From Gnetum montanum (lineage: Eukaryota; Streptophyta; Gnetopsida; Gnetales; Gnetaceae), in contig MNCI01004501.1 of the NCBI GenBank assembly GCA_015680685.1, positions 1,218,428 to 1,282,427 on the forward strand: 64,000 bases of DNA, written 5' to 3'. The translations under genes were made by a program, and so were the position numbers. The notes beneath the pieces were generated by a model. That model did no database searches. It was not told the DNA's origin and was given only the letters and a program-made list of their open reading frames with translations. Of the stretch, positions 11,567 to 23,329 are shown one piece after another; position 1 is the first letter of the stretch; every line of letters starts with the position of its first letter.

Positions 11567-13260
11567 GATGGCCTCCATAAGATGATAGACTATGGAGCAT
11601 TGGTGTTGAATGAACCTAACTCTCCAAGAGCCAACAAAAACTCCTATACTATAGCCTCATTCACGAAAACCAAATGGTCTAATCCTCCTAGGGAACCATT
11701 TTTCATTAAGGTGCCATCATGATCCCAAAGCACAAAGCCTAGAGACCCCTTTGTCATATGGGTACTGCCTCTTCTAGCCCCTAAGAATCCCTTTATCATA
11801 TGTGTTTCCCCTTCAGTGGCTTCAACATCACAACCAAGACCACAAGTTGCTAATCCTCCAAAGCCTAGGGAATCATTCATTATCCAAGTCACTCCACCTT
11901 CAACAAGTAAGCCTACAACAACACGTGACCAAAGCCCACCTATCGGGGCCAATAACTCAGAGGTTACTAAGAAACATGCATCATAATGGCAACAACAACA
12001 ACCTGTTGACAAACCAACAACAAAGCCCACTAAAGATGGCTGACAACAAAAGGCCTTGAAACAAGCTACACCAAGACCAAGTACACCTATGGACAAGGGG
12101 CCAAGGACACATACATTGCAACGTAGCCCACAAACTCTAGGAAGAATGAAGGAGATTAGAATAACTAAGGCCTTAACATTACATGCCATGGGAAAGAGCT
12201 TCCTCACAACCATGAACCAAGACAAATGATCCCTAAAACAAAAGAACACATCATCAAACATGTATGACTTGTTCATGACATCTCCTACACATAGGAATGC
12301 ACTAGCTCAACTATTGACTTCTATCCTTGTAAGCATAGACTTGTCCACCAACAGAGAGTTGATTCACTCTATCATTAAGCATGCTTCACTTAGGAAAAAT
12401 GGGCATAAACCCACACTCAAATTTCATGATAGTGAAGTGAAAATTAACTCTTGAAATGGAGAAGTGTTATCTACTTCTCTCCTTGTTACTATACGTGTTG
12501 GTAGATACAAGCTTCACCATGTTCATGTCGATGATGGGGTGGCCACAAATGCGATACCATATTTCATTGTCGATAAGTTAGGCTTAATCAAGAATATCTA
12601 AGTGAACATTACCTCATGAGTAGTTGTGTGAGGTTAAATCACTTTGGATTTCATGGCTGATGAGCAATTTCCTACATTTGCAAACTTCTTAGTGGTAGAG
12701 TAGACCCCCAGTTTCAACTTTATCTTAGGAAGGTCATGCTTAGCAAAGCTTCTAGTTTCATCCTCTGGACACCAAGAGTTTCACTTGCCATACGAGGGAG
12801 AGGAAATTGTGATCTGTAGGGACAACGTGTCGCTACCTTTGGTGAATTATGTCAATATTGATCGAGGTTCAAAGTTGGAGTTTCAAGAGGAAACTACCAA
12901 TACTCAGATTCAGGTCACCGATAAGGAAAATAACGATGCTAATAACACCAACTCCATGATACTAAATGACCAATGAAAATGCATGAGGTGGCCATGGTAA
13001 ATAAGAGAGTTGGTAAGCATAGGATTGTGTAGAAAAGATTCATTGATCTATCAAAGATCAAACAACAAATTCCTAACAAACACCTTATCCTCCCTCTTGT
13101 TAAGGATCATTTCTTTACTTTTGCAACATTGTATCATGCTTTACCGTTGGTTTTATCCTTATATGCTCTTTTGAGAGCATCTCATACTTACGAGGAAAGT
13201 ATGGATTACAGCCCACCAAGGCCCAAAACTGGCACTATGACCTGCTAAGGCCTAAAATTG
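11567..13260 (+). pseudogene. Family 2 copy A1, gag C-terminus and protease-like domain
   Basis: The frame resumes directly after the B target duplication with a Met-Ile-Asp-Tyr-Gly segment that continues the gag motif at 1488. A Pro/Gln/Lys-rich region follows (11700-12200), then SPTHRNALAQLL. The retropepsin-like segment HHVHVDDGVATN (about 12510-12570) sits where plant families have VDxGSxxN, so the active-site G-S is altered. A LILGRxxL-type phrase near 12725 is the usual protease C-terminal flap. The tail ends in a hydrophobic stretch near 13130-13190. No RT follows. A 210-codon antisense ORF (12276 to 11644) stays open while the sense frame has stops. Confidence 0.7.
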
Positions 13261-13305
13261 GCAATGTTATGGCTTGCCACGGCCTAAAACTAGTGAGCAT
13301 AACAA
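13211..13305 (+). repeat. About 32-bp minisatellite (GGCCTAAAACTGG) in A1
   Basis: About three imperfect units of 31-33 bp are built around AAGGCCTAAAACTGGC. The same units occur at the matching place in A2 (37403-37515), and again at about 17515-17570 and 17880-17935 in A1. They mark the start of the family 2 non-coding tail. Confidence 0.65.
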
Positions 13306-14850
13306 ACTCTTACTCTTGTCCCTATACTGACATTGCAGCTAACCTACCTGATAACATTGTTTGCGAGTTTTACTTATATGCCTATACTTTTCTCTACAAT
13401 TATCATTACAACATATTTTTCGTTACTGGTATAATTTTATAGCCTTGTTGCATCTATCGTTTATGAAAGAATCATAAAAATAATTGTAAATGGGTTATAG
13501 TAAACAAGGTTTAGTTTCAATGGGCTTTGTTAGATACATTTCAATGAATATGCACCGACAAAAAAAAGGCTTTACTTTGAATAGAAAGTTGATTTGTCAC
13601 TATCCGATATCTTGCCTTCATCTAGCAAGGAAGATGTACATTGTACATTAATAAATCAATAGGTTCATGACCAAAACATTGATATACATGTATCCTACAA
13701 TATAATGAATTAAAGTAAGACACAAATAAGGCTTCACAAATTATATATACATGAACCAACCATAGCAAAAATATGTCCATGCTCACGTGCATTTGAAAAA
13801 AGGAGCAGCAAAAGAAAAGGATAAAGTCAGTAGGCTATTAAAAGTTCAATCATGCCTGGCCAAGATGTATTATAATAAAAAATTTATTACACATCTATTG
13901 AAAAAGCATTGGCTCAACAATGTCAATCGTGCCATATTGATAATGCATAAGGGTGAATACCCCATAACCAGTCCAAATCGCCCAAAGGAAATCAAAAGTA
14001 GTAGCTCTAGTTTCTGCGAGATTAAATCAATCAGACCTACAATGAGCCTGAATCCGACAACCACGCCCAAAAACAATTTTCCCGACGTGACAAACTTGAC
14101 GTTCCATGATTTTGTCAACGTCAGAGATTAATTTTGCCCCTTCCGAATTGCTGCAACTATAATAGTCATGAATTGATATAAAACAGTATCTACGAATCCA
14201 AATTTCCCTATACTTGATCATCTTGTCTCACGGGTGCAAAATAAAAAAAATGGGGTCTAGAAAATTACTGTCTCACGGGTGCAAAATAAAAAAAATGGGG
14301 TCTAGAAAATTACTGTCTCACGGGTGCAAAATAAAAAAAATGGGGTCTAGAAAATTACTGTCTCACGGGTGCAAAATAAAAAAAATGGGGTCTAGAAAAT
14401 TACTGTTACAGAATTTACAGTGTTAAAAAAATCATAATCACAAGCTTGGTGTGCCATCAAAGTCATTTTATCAACCATCCTGCAACCAACCATAACTGGA
14501 AGATAAATCCTACGAACTAATATTTACCACGGGCTATACAAAAATGAATTGTCTTTTGCATCAGAATAGTACCAAATACCAAGGACGGCTAAGCCATTAA
14601 ATCTCCACCATGATTAGTCACGTCGGTGAGTTCCACCTTGAAAACCCTAGACTTTACATCACCATCCAGAAATTTCTTTGAGTAGCAAGGTTCCTCACGG
14701 GCTTCGGATTCTTAACACCTGATCCTGTAAAAGTGAATGTAATACTAGGTTTCAAAATAATATTGGAGGATTAAACATTGCAGAACATAAACGCCGACAA
14801 ATCTCAACAAAAAATAAAAAGAAAAAATTAAAAAAAGTTTCGGGGAAACA
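13306..14850. other. Unassigned low-copy island with exon-like segments
   Basis: I find no second copy of this stretch in the window and no transposon protein motif. On the minus strand an exon-like segment runs from about 14713 down to a TAG at 14589-14591. It is preceded by a plausible acceptor, and its peptide contains KKFLDGDVKS and FKVELTDVTNHGGDLMA. A second minus-strand segment near 14140-14060 (SEGAKLISDVDKIMERQ) follows a TTGCAG acceptor-like site. The plus-strand 114-aa ORF at 13787 is unrecognised. It could be a host-gene remnant caught between the two parts of A1. This reading is weak. Confidence 0.3.
14226..14405 (+). repeat. Four identical 45-bp tandem repeats
   Basis: Units lie at 14226-14270, 14271-14315, 14316-14360 and 14361-14405, identical to each other and starting TCTCACGGGTGC. 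Because 45 is a multiple of 3, a 70-codon ORF (14214-14426) crosses all four with a 15-residue repeat. I judge that ORF incidental. Perfect identity amid heavily decayed surroundings means recent expansion or an assembly effect. Confidence 0.9.
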
Positions 14851-15330
14851 TTCCACTGCATAGCCTACGGCTGCGCAGGCTGGCCTAGGGCTCCACTGCC
14901 TTGCGCAGGGACCACTGAGGCCCAGCCCATTGAGGACTACGCAATCCCAAGATCATGCAGCACACAGTGGCATCTCCCATCAACACCACTGTCTGTTGCT
15001 ACTGCACCACCATCTGCCTACACCGCACACACCCTTTGTTGTGTCGTGTTGCGGAAACCAATCTTCAGTCTGAGTGCCAAACCTTGGCTTCCTGTCGTTC
15101 CTGCCTGCTGTAGCCGCAGCGCTGACGCAGGCGTAGTGCAGGATCGCTGTGCCGGTGCTACCGAGTGTGATGCTACTATGGCACCCCAACACGATGACAC
15201 TTGCACTTACTTGGACACCGAACCTGACACCGGTGTCGTCCTCCATGTGGCCTCATCGCCCCTCCCTTGTGCGCCACTACGGCCTCGTGGCGGAAAGCCT
15301 ACAGGCGCTATGAGAAAAAAAAACCCATAC
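14851..15330. other. GC-rich, CpG-rich block
   Basis: Composition rises sharply relative to the AT-rich surroundings, with many CpG dinucleotides. Overlapping ORFs up to 120 codons (15046-15408) are open in several frames, as expected from GC-rich sequence with few stops. No domain is recognised. It leads straight into the 59-bp array and may be a diverged start of the same repeat. Confidence 0.4.
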
Positions 15331-15414
15331 CTCCTCACCCATGCTAGAGCAATGTTGCCTAGCCATTTCTTTGAAATAGAAAACCCATACCCCCTCACCC
15401 CATGCTAGAGCAAT

Positions 15415-16205
15415 GTTGCCTAGAGCAATGTTGCCTAGCTGCCTAGCATGGCTAAGGAGGGGTGTAACCTTACCCCCTTATGCATGCTAAAGTAATGCTA
15501 CCCACAGTAGCTAGGCGGTGGTGTAACCTTACTACTCACCCACACCGAAGCAACATTGCCTAGCATGGCTACGTGGATGTGTAACTTTACCCCTTCACCC
15601 ATGCTAGAGCAACGTTGCCCAGCATGACTAGGCAGTGGTGTAACCCTACATCCTTACCCACACTAAAGTAATGCTTCCCAGCGTGGCTAGGTGGGGGTGT
15701 AGCCCCACCCCCTCACCCAAGCTAGAGCAATGTTGCCTAGCAAGGCTAAGTAAGGGTGTAACCTTACCCCCTCATCTATGCTAAAGTAATAGTACCCACT
15801 GTGGCTAGGTGATGGTGTAACCTTACCCCCTCACCCATGCCTAAGCAACATTACCCAACATGGCTAGGTGGGCATGTACCCTTACCCCCTCACCCATGCT
15901 AGAGCAACACTACCCAACGTGGTTAGGCAGTGGTGTAACCCTACTTCCTCACCCATGTTGGAGCAATGCTTCCCAATGTGGCTAGGAGGGGTGTAATCGT
16001 ACCTACTCACCCACACTGGAGCAATGCTACCTAACATGGTTAGGCATGGATGTAATCCTACACCCTTACCCATGCTAGAGCAACACTTCCCAGCATGCCT
16101 AGGTGGGGGTGTAGCCCTACCCCCTCACCCACCCTAAAGTGAGCAATGTTGCCCAACATGGCTAAAGAAGGGTATAACCCTACCCCCTCACCCACACTGG
16201 TCTGT
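15415..16205. repeat. About 59-bp minisatellite array
   Basis: Roughly 13 imperfect units of 58-60 bp, each containing a form of ACCCATGCTAGAGCAATG, then TTGCC(T/C)AGCATGGCTAGG and a GTGTAACC tail. Many units retain inverted half-sites such as GCTAG-x-CTAGC. Minus-strand ORFs at 15882-16073 and 16058-16309 show the matching 20-residue periodicity and are by-products. I saw no array of this size elsewhere in the window, but similar words occur near 30960-31040. Confidence 0.8.
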
Positions 16206-17100
16206 ATAGATCCAACGTGGGTGCCACGATCCAACACTACATCGTACGGCTCTCGACCACCTGCAAACCCACACGACATCGCTCCATCTACCTTTTCCAC
16301 TACACACACACTCCTATCACTCGATTACTATCATTTGACTATCCATGCTTGTCATTCCTTGCCCTACCTACCACGCCATCTGATCTCCTATCGCGTATAA
16401 TCAAAACCCTCCTCTAACTAGCCCCACAACCCTGCCGCCGCAATAGGCTACTACGTTGTCTTACCTCCACATCCTACACTACCCTATCCTGCCATTGCAC
16501 ACCACATAATGGCTAGATGACATCGTCATCTGAACCATTGTCCCTTGGCGCAATATGACGAAACCCTCATTTGCGGCAAGAAACCCTTACTACCACTACA
16601 TGGTCGTGCTCTCCTAGCTACATGTGTTTCCTTACCATGATGCCATAGCTCACGCTCCCCTACTGCAACGCTGTAGCACCCTACACTTTCCCAGCTATCA
16701 CGTAGCCTACCTCCCTTTTGCCCCACAACCCCACAATAAAGGTCATGGCACATCAAACCCTCCTACAGTAGCAATGATTCTCCACCTACTTCAATGGCCA
16801 CCATTGCAATGAGAACCCTGATGCATGTTGTTATTACTGTCATCCCTCTTGTGCGTCACTCCACACTACTACTGCCATTCTTCCTATGCCACCACACCTG
16901 CTTGTGTACCTCATCTAGCAACTCTAACTCTAGTATCAACAACTATGTCATGTTCCAAGCAGCTACACTGTGTTCTAACGAGGGAGGGTGATAACCTAGA
17001 TAGTGGGTGTGGGAGATTGGCAACGTGATTGGTGCAGGGCGATGTCAATAGTAACACAAGGCAAAGCCACCTCTTATGGACCTACATGATCGATAGGACA
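16206..17100. other. C-rich unassigned stretch
   Basis: Pyrimidine-rich on the plus strand, with short ORFs in several frames (up to 84 codons) but no recognised motif, no LTR ends and no repeat. Near 17100 the composition falls back to the AT-rich family 2 tail. I see nothing functional. Confidence 0.4.
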
Positions 17101-19503
17101 TACAGCCATAAAATTTTTATTTAGTTAATTATTTTTAATTTTAATTTTATTTTATCATGTAAGCAGTTTGCTTTTAGCTTGGTCAATTTGGTATCCAATT
17201 TGGAAAGGTGCAAAAGAGCCACCTTCTCAGCAAGTTTTACCCTATATTTTAACCCTCTCCCCCCAATCCACATTGGCCAACATGGCTCTAGAAAAGTAAG
17301 ACCTTAAAATCCACTTTGGTTGTAAGTTTTGGCCTCTAAGATGACCAATTTTAATCATTATAACCCTATGCTATCATGGGAAAATCATCGAACACAAAGT
17401 TTGATCCTCTGGATGCCTAAAACAACCTTATATTTTACCTTAAATAACCTTAAAATAGCCTCCATAGCTGCCTAAACTTTCCTATCAACTCTATAATCCC
17501 CTATCATGACCTACCAAGGCCTTAAATTGGCAACCTCATGGCCCACTAAGGCCTAAAACTAGCATTATGTAATTTTATTTAACCACTATATTTCATCATT
17601 TAGCATCATTTGGACTTAGATTCACTTAATTTAACATCATTTGATATCATTTCACATCAATAAGACCTTATTTGATCTTGTTTGACACCATTTTATGTTG
17701 TTTTGATCATTATTTGGCCTTCATTTGACCCTATCCTACATCATTTGGCCTTTGTTTCATCTTATTTGCTCTAGCCTACTCCTTATAACCTCTATTGATC
17801 TTTGTTTAGCCTTTAATTGGTGTTAGGTGATTGGTTTTGACCATTCTTGACCATCATTTGACACCATGTAAGTATGACCCTGTAAGACCTTAAACTAGCA
17901 ACATGACCCACTATGGCCCCAAACTAGTAAAATGTAACCATAGTTGACAATGTTTGACCTTACACGACCTTTAACTCATACCTTACAACATTTGTTAACC
18001 ATGATTAAACCTTTTTTAATCTTTCATTTAGTATGCTTTGAACCATTTATGCATTATTACTAAAGTATTTAATCATTTTATTACACAAGTTCCGCTTGAT
18101 GTGCTTATGTTGTCATGCAAGAATGAAGCTAGGAGGATGAGGAAGCAAACTCATCTAGCCTTAAAACCTAAATAAACCCCTCTTGTGATGTTGTTAGACC
18201 AAATATCCAAACCTTAAGCACTAAAACCATTCTATTATACAACCATAACACCTTAAAGTAGCCTAATGACCATTGACCTTAAAGCTAGAAACATCACAGA
18301 GGGTCACTTAGTCAAAATTCCTATCTAAATCATGATGGTGATGAGAAAACACATGAAACCAAGTTCCTCACCAAAACTTATACCTTCTCAAGACCACATT
18401 AAATCCTTGTTATACAATATTAAAGCCATAACATAGCTCTAGTTATGCCTAACACTCACATGTTTTCTTGTGGTGTTGTTTATCATTGTTGACAAGTTGC
18501 AACGAATGATTGATGTTGACAACTTTGATGATCTACAACAAGTGAGCCTACATGCTCTCTCTCTCTCTCTTCATTGTTTGGCACAATGAACAAACTACAA
18601 AAATTTATAAATCTAATGTACATTGCATAGATTCCTCTATGTTGTATCTATTGTGACCTATGGTGGTCTGGTTTGCTAGTTATCTCATATAGCCCTATAC
18701 ATCATATTATAATAACATGCTTTCTTTGGCTAGTTTTCTTATTCTCTTGGAGTTGTGTGCAAGATGAAGCCTAGAGTGATCACAATGTGTAAGATTTAGT
18801 GAGTTGATCTTGATATTTCAAGAGTGCTTATGTCATTTCCATCCCATTACCTCTCCTTGAACCCAACCCGTAGCCTAAATATAACCTTCATCACCCTAAG
18901 TAACAATGATAACCTATGTTTGACATTCAGGCATTGTGGCCATGTGACATCCCCTTCATCATGCTCCACCATTAAGTCCATTGAATGCAATGCACCTCAT
19001 TCAATGGGAAAACCAAATCAAACCTACCTTGGCAAAGAAACCCAATGAAGGTTTGATCCATAAAAATGTGGATGCAAAATTGCCAAGAAGCTAGATGATC
19101 GATGAAGACTAAGAAATAGACTAATGGCTTCAAACATGCAAAAGGAGGAGCCTAATGGCCAAAGAAACCTTGGAGCAAGATGTTCGTTTCTCAAACTCAT
19201 TTACCAAGTGAACCACACTTATAAACATGAAGTGCATTGCCTAAATTGTTTAACCAACATGACAGTGTCATACTACAGCCATGATGTTATCACTTAGAAA
19301 GCATTTTCAACCTTCACAAGCATGACTCCACTACCATTTCACCATTATAGCCTTATTCCATCATCATGAGCACTCTTCAACATGGTTCAACATAACTAAA
19401 TCAAGCATGGATAGAAAACATTGGTGGTGGACCTACAATATTGTTTTGTTTTCTTTGTCATTAACTCTCAGGTCAATCCTCTAGACATCAACAAAGAGGG
19501 ACC
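17101..19503 (+). mobile_element. Family 2 copy A1, 3' non-coding tail
   Basis: It aligns with 38500-39755 plus 52868-53156 of A2. Shared blocks include CTTGATGTGCTTATGTT near 18100 (38640 in A2) and CCTATGTTTGACATTCA near 18915 (39410 in A2). The first part is a degenerate, simple-sequence-like run of TTGACC/ATTTGGCC words. It ends with the purine tract AACAAAGAGGGAC (about 19490-19502), matching the one before the A2 3' LTR at 53143-53156 and likely its polypurine tract. No coding is seen. A short CT microsatellite lies at 18557-18576. Confidence 0.65.
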
Positions 19504-19673
19504 AATGAAACACCACCAAAATTACATGTTGTTACCCTATTTGTATTATAATTCTCATCTCATAAAACTTGATGTAAACTTCATTGTAAATGTGGAGATT
19601 GCAACCCAAGAGATGTAATCTCACATACTTTATACTTTTGGGGCTGGAAAATGCCTCATAAGTGGTTCAAGCC
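19504..19673 (+). repeat. A1 3' LTR, left part (split by D)
   Basis: It follows the family 2 purine tract, and its first 40 bases resemble the start of the A2 LTR (about 53157). It stops at 19673 with AAGCC, the target duplication of insertion D. The rest of this LTR resumes at 30724. Confidence 0.55.
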
Positions 19674-20572
19674 TGATGAAGTGTCATTTAGTCAATGCGT
19701 CGACTGGGCCGCGTATACATGGCTACGTCGACGCGGGCCTGTTGACGTAGCCACCCTATGTCGACGTGGCCCCGTTTATGGAGCCACCTTTCCCGACCTA
19801 TAAATAAGAGGGCCTTCCGCCTCATTTAGGCATCTTTCTAGTAGTTGTAGCGAAGCTCTTGTAGTTTGTTCCCGCAGGAGATATAATATTTTCCAAGTTC
19901 CCGCAGTAGGTGTAAGAAAAGTGATCGGCTCTTTATTCGAGAATTGATGTATCTGAGCCCATTGGTGTGATGGCAATAAAGACAAACTATGCAAGCATTC
20001 CTTGCAGCATTTGGACTTAGTTATTTTATGCATTTAATAGTTTAATATGTTTATGGTTTATTAGTTACATGTTAATTACTTAAGTTTTCATTATTGTAAT
20101 TTCCATCGCTATTGTGCATTCATAGTTCGTTAAGGTCCTAAGTACGACCATCTCGAACGTAACCCAAACACTTGATAAGCCCAGTGACGCTTAACGTCTG
20201 GTAACCCAGAAGTATTAGGAGATGTTCAGAACGTGCTTAGAAGATGGGACTAGATACTTATGTTAGGAGTAGTTAAGATTTAGATTAAGATAATTTTAGA
20301 TTAATTAATATTCTATCCTTATTTTCCAAGATAATTAGTTGCCGAAAAGATAATTAAAAAGATATAAAAATAATTAGCCTTAGTCTCACTTAACCATCGT
20401 AAATAGAACTTCACAAGTGAGATTAGGATGACAACGACCATTCTAACCCAAGGTTTCACTAGTTAGAAGTCTAGTGTATGTTAAGTGCTTACAGTCTGCG
20501 GATTTTGACTGAGTTGCACGTGAACACTCGTGATTCATATGGTTGGGCGTAGGGGTACCTAGCTGCTCATCA
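19674..20572 (+). repeat. 5' LTR of D
   Basis: 899 bp. The U3 holds a series of GTCGACG-GGGCC-like words (19690-19790), a TATA box (TATAAATA, 19799-19806) and a short U3 as in B. Over the 418 bases shared with the visible 3' LTR (20155-20572 against 30306-30723) I count about 31 differences by hand, nearly all transitions. Confidence 0.93.
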
Positions 20573-20573
20573 T

Positions 20574-20591
20574 TGGCGTCGTTGCCAAGGA
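20574..20591 (+). promoter_or_regulatory. Primer binding site of D (tRNA-Asp-like)
   Basis: TGGCGTCGTTGCCAAGGA starts one base after the LTR. It is the best match in the window to the complement of plant tRNA-Asp, differing by about three transitions. Confidence 0.85.
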
Positions 20592-20737
20592 CTGTTAGTC
20601 TTACATGTGTCATTTGACCTTAGTGAAATTATCATTTAGTCGTTGAAATGGACCTAGGGTAGAAATATTTATGCACGTTAGGAAAATTTAAGTAAATAGT
20701 AAGGTACACTAATTATATGGACCATCTAACATCCAAT

Positions 20738-21390
20738 ATGTCTTCTCACAGGAGAGATGTATTCGAGCCGCTAGTGCCACAAGAATGTCGGGTGGTGTAC
20801 AAACATCGCGATGAATATGTCCCTGATTTCACATTCATCCTACATTAGGATGAGCATCTCCAATGGAAGGACATGGAGGGTAGCATCGTGCTACCACCTG
20901 ACCGAGAGGCTCCTGCGATGCTATATCACAATCTGGGCAGATTGGGCATCCAGGAGCGGGTGGCGGAGTATGTCATGGAGGATCATGACTACCGGGACTA
21001 TCGTCCCATGGAGGCTCAACAGACAAGAGATCAGTAGTAGGTGGAGAGATATGAACAGTAGAAGGGAAAGCAATTCAACAACCCCTTATTCTTGCAAGGG
21101 TTGCAAGACAATGGGGATCCCTTCTTTCATGATACCCATTCGACTGAACTTCCCTTGGGGCAGCAATTCATCCAGTCAATCATTCAGAACAAACATCCAA
21201 GTGACCACGATCCTCAAGGGGATGGAAGATCACACAACAAGGCTAGGCTGGATGACTGAGGCCATCATCAGGGTAGATGGGGAGATCACCACCGGAGCGG
21301 TGGCAATGCCTCTCCTTCTTCTCCGTCCTTCCCCTCTCCTGTGCCTTCCTCTAGCTCAAGCTCTTAGCGTAATAGGGGAAGGCTAGAGTA
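20738..21390 (+). pseudogene. gag N-terminal remnant of D
   Basis: The start is the ATG of MSSHRRDVFEPL, aligned with the E gag start (51865). The frame runs through VPQECRVVYKHRDEYVP and FTFIL, then meets TAG stops, and ends in a Ser/Pro-rich tail. At about 21390 it jumps straight to the phrase RDLSLEISKEN, which in B lies after protease. The deletion junction is therefore internal to gag. No capsid core, zinc cluster or protease remains. Confidence 0.75.
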
Positions 21391-23290
21391 AAATGATGAT
21401 GGTAAATAGGTTAGGACTTCGAGATCTGTCCCTGGAAATTTCAAAGGAAAATCCTTTCGGGAAGATCAAGAAGAAAAGAGTTCCATGCATCGTGTACAGT
21501 GACTCAAGGTGCAACTATGTGCAACAGTTATGGTCTGCTAAGCAGATATCCATTCAAGCATGTAGTTAGTGTATAGAAGAATCACCTGTTCAACAGTGCC
21601 TATACATAGCAGCCACTAACCAAGAAGGCACCCAGTGGCTAAAAGTTGATCTTACTAGCAGCACATTGTGCATGGAATCATCTAAGGGGCTAGTGTAAGC
21701 CTATGTTAACAGCATGGATGAGATGGAAGAGATTCATCAACAGGTCTCCACTGTTGATGACCAAGATGACTAGGGAATGCTACAAATCCTTTAGAGCTTC
21801 AAACAAGAGCCCCTTGAGTTAAAGTATTTACCAGCTCACTTAGAGTATGCATTTTTGCAAAATGGCAAGCCGGTAATCATTAATGCCACTCTTGCTCCAG
21901 AACAAAAGAAGAAGTTGTTGGAGGTGATAAACAAATGGGTTGCTACATTTGCATGGTCATATCCTGAGTTGACTGGAGTTGATCCTAGGGTCTACCAGCA
22001 TCGAATATACCTTGACCCTTCCATGAAGCCATGATGACAGCCACAAAGACGGTTGAATCCCAAATTGAAACAGGTTGTAAAAGATGAAATCAAACAATTG
22101 CTAAAGGAAGGATTCATCTATTCTATCGCCGATAGTGAATGGGTTAGCCCACTCATTATTGTACCCAAGAAAGGTGGCAAGTGGAGCATCTGTATTGATT
22201 TCCAGTTGCTCAATATGACAACCTTCAAGAACCACTTCCCGATCCCATTTGTGGACCAAGTGTTGGACACCATCGCAGGACACTGATACTATAGTTTTTT
22301 GGATGGTTATAATGGTTATAACCAAATCCAAATAGCACTAGAGGACTAGGACAAAACAACGTTCACAAGTCCATGGGGGACTTTTGCATATAAAAAGATG
22401 CCCTTTGGCCTATGCAATGCCCCTACGATGTTCCAACGCCTTGTCCTAAGCATCTTCCAGCAACAAATCAGCAATGGTGTAGAAGTCTTCATGGATGACT
22501 TCTCCACCTATGGGGCCACGTTTGAGCAAGCCTTGGACCATCTAGAGCAGGTTCTAAAGAGGTGTGTAGACACTAATCTGCAGCATAATTGGCAAAAAAG
22601 CCATTTGATGGTCCAAGAGGGCATTGTGCTGGGGCATCGCATCTCATAAAAAGGAATCAGCATAGACCATGAAAAGATTAGGGTCATCCAAGGAATCACC
22701 CACCAACCAAGTACCATCAAAGATGTTTGGTCATTCCTTACACACACTGGTTACTACCGGCATTTTATAGAGTGCTTCTCAAAGATCGCCTAGCCATTGG
22801 TAGAACCTACAAAGAAGGATGATCCGTTCGTTTGGACCAAGGAATTCGAGTCTGCATTCCAGGCGCTGAAATAGAAATTCGTTGAAGCTCCAGTTTTATA
22901 GGCACCTGATTGGTCTAGACCTTTTCACATTATGAAGGATGCCTCCAACTACGCTTTGGGAGCCATGCTTACACAGTGTGACAATCAGAAATGTCCATAT
23001 TATATCCATTATGCAAGTCGTAGCATTGTGGGTGCTCAGCTGAACTATACCACCACCGAGAAGGAGTTAATGGTGGTGGTGTTCACCTTGGACAATTTCT
23101 GGCACTATGTTCTTGAATACGAGGTGTTTGTGCACACTGACCATAGTGCTATCCGGTTCCTGATGAACAAACCAATGGTGAGCCCCTGCAAAATCCGGTG
23201 GCTGGTGATTCTTCAGGAGTTTGATCTTACCATGGTAGATTGAAAGGGGATTGAGAATATGGTTGCTGACCACTTGTCTCAATTATGATG
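21391..23290 (+). pseudogene. RT and RNase H remnant of D
   Basis: A linker (21391-22040) is followed by the reverse transcriptase core (about 22053-22800), with VPKKGGKWSICIDF, MPFGLCNAPTMFQR and catalytic FMDD at 22488-22499. RNase H (about 22900-23290) keeps DASNYALGAML, LNYTTTEKEL and the DHSA late motif. Stops are few and mostly TAG or TGA at former Gln or Arg codons. This is the best preserved RT in the window. Without gag core or protease it would need help in trans. Confidence 0.9.
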
Positions 23291-23329
23291 GGATGATGCA
23301 GAAGAGGAGGAGCCCTTATCCAATCAATT

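Noticed and set aside
14980-15408. Host gene in the GC-rich block
   Set aside because: Several frames are open at once, as expected from GC-rich DNA, and no domain is recognisable.
15415-16205. CRISPR-like array
   Set aside because: Units are contiguous and imperfect with no unique spacers, and the sequence is plant retrotransposon territory.
18557-18576. CT microsatellite as a promoter element
   Set aside because: A short simple repeat in the non-coding tail of A1 with no nearby start or TATA box.
20811-21386. 191-codon ORF in D
   Set aside because: It is a shadow in another frame; the true gag frame starts at 20738, supported by alignment with E.
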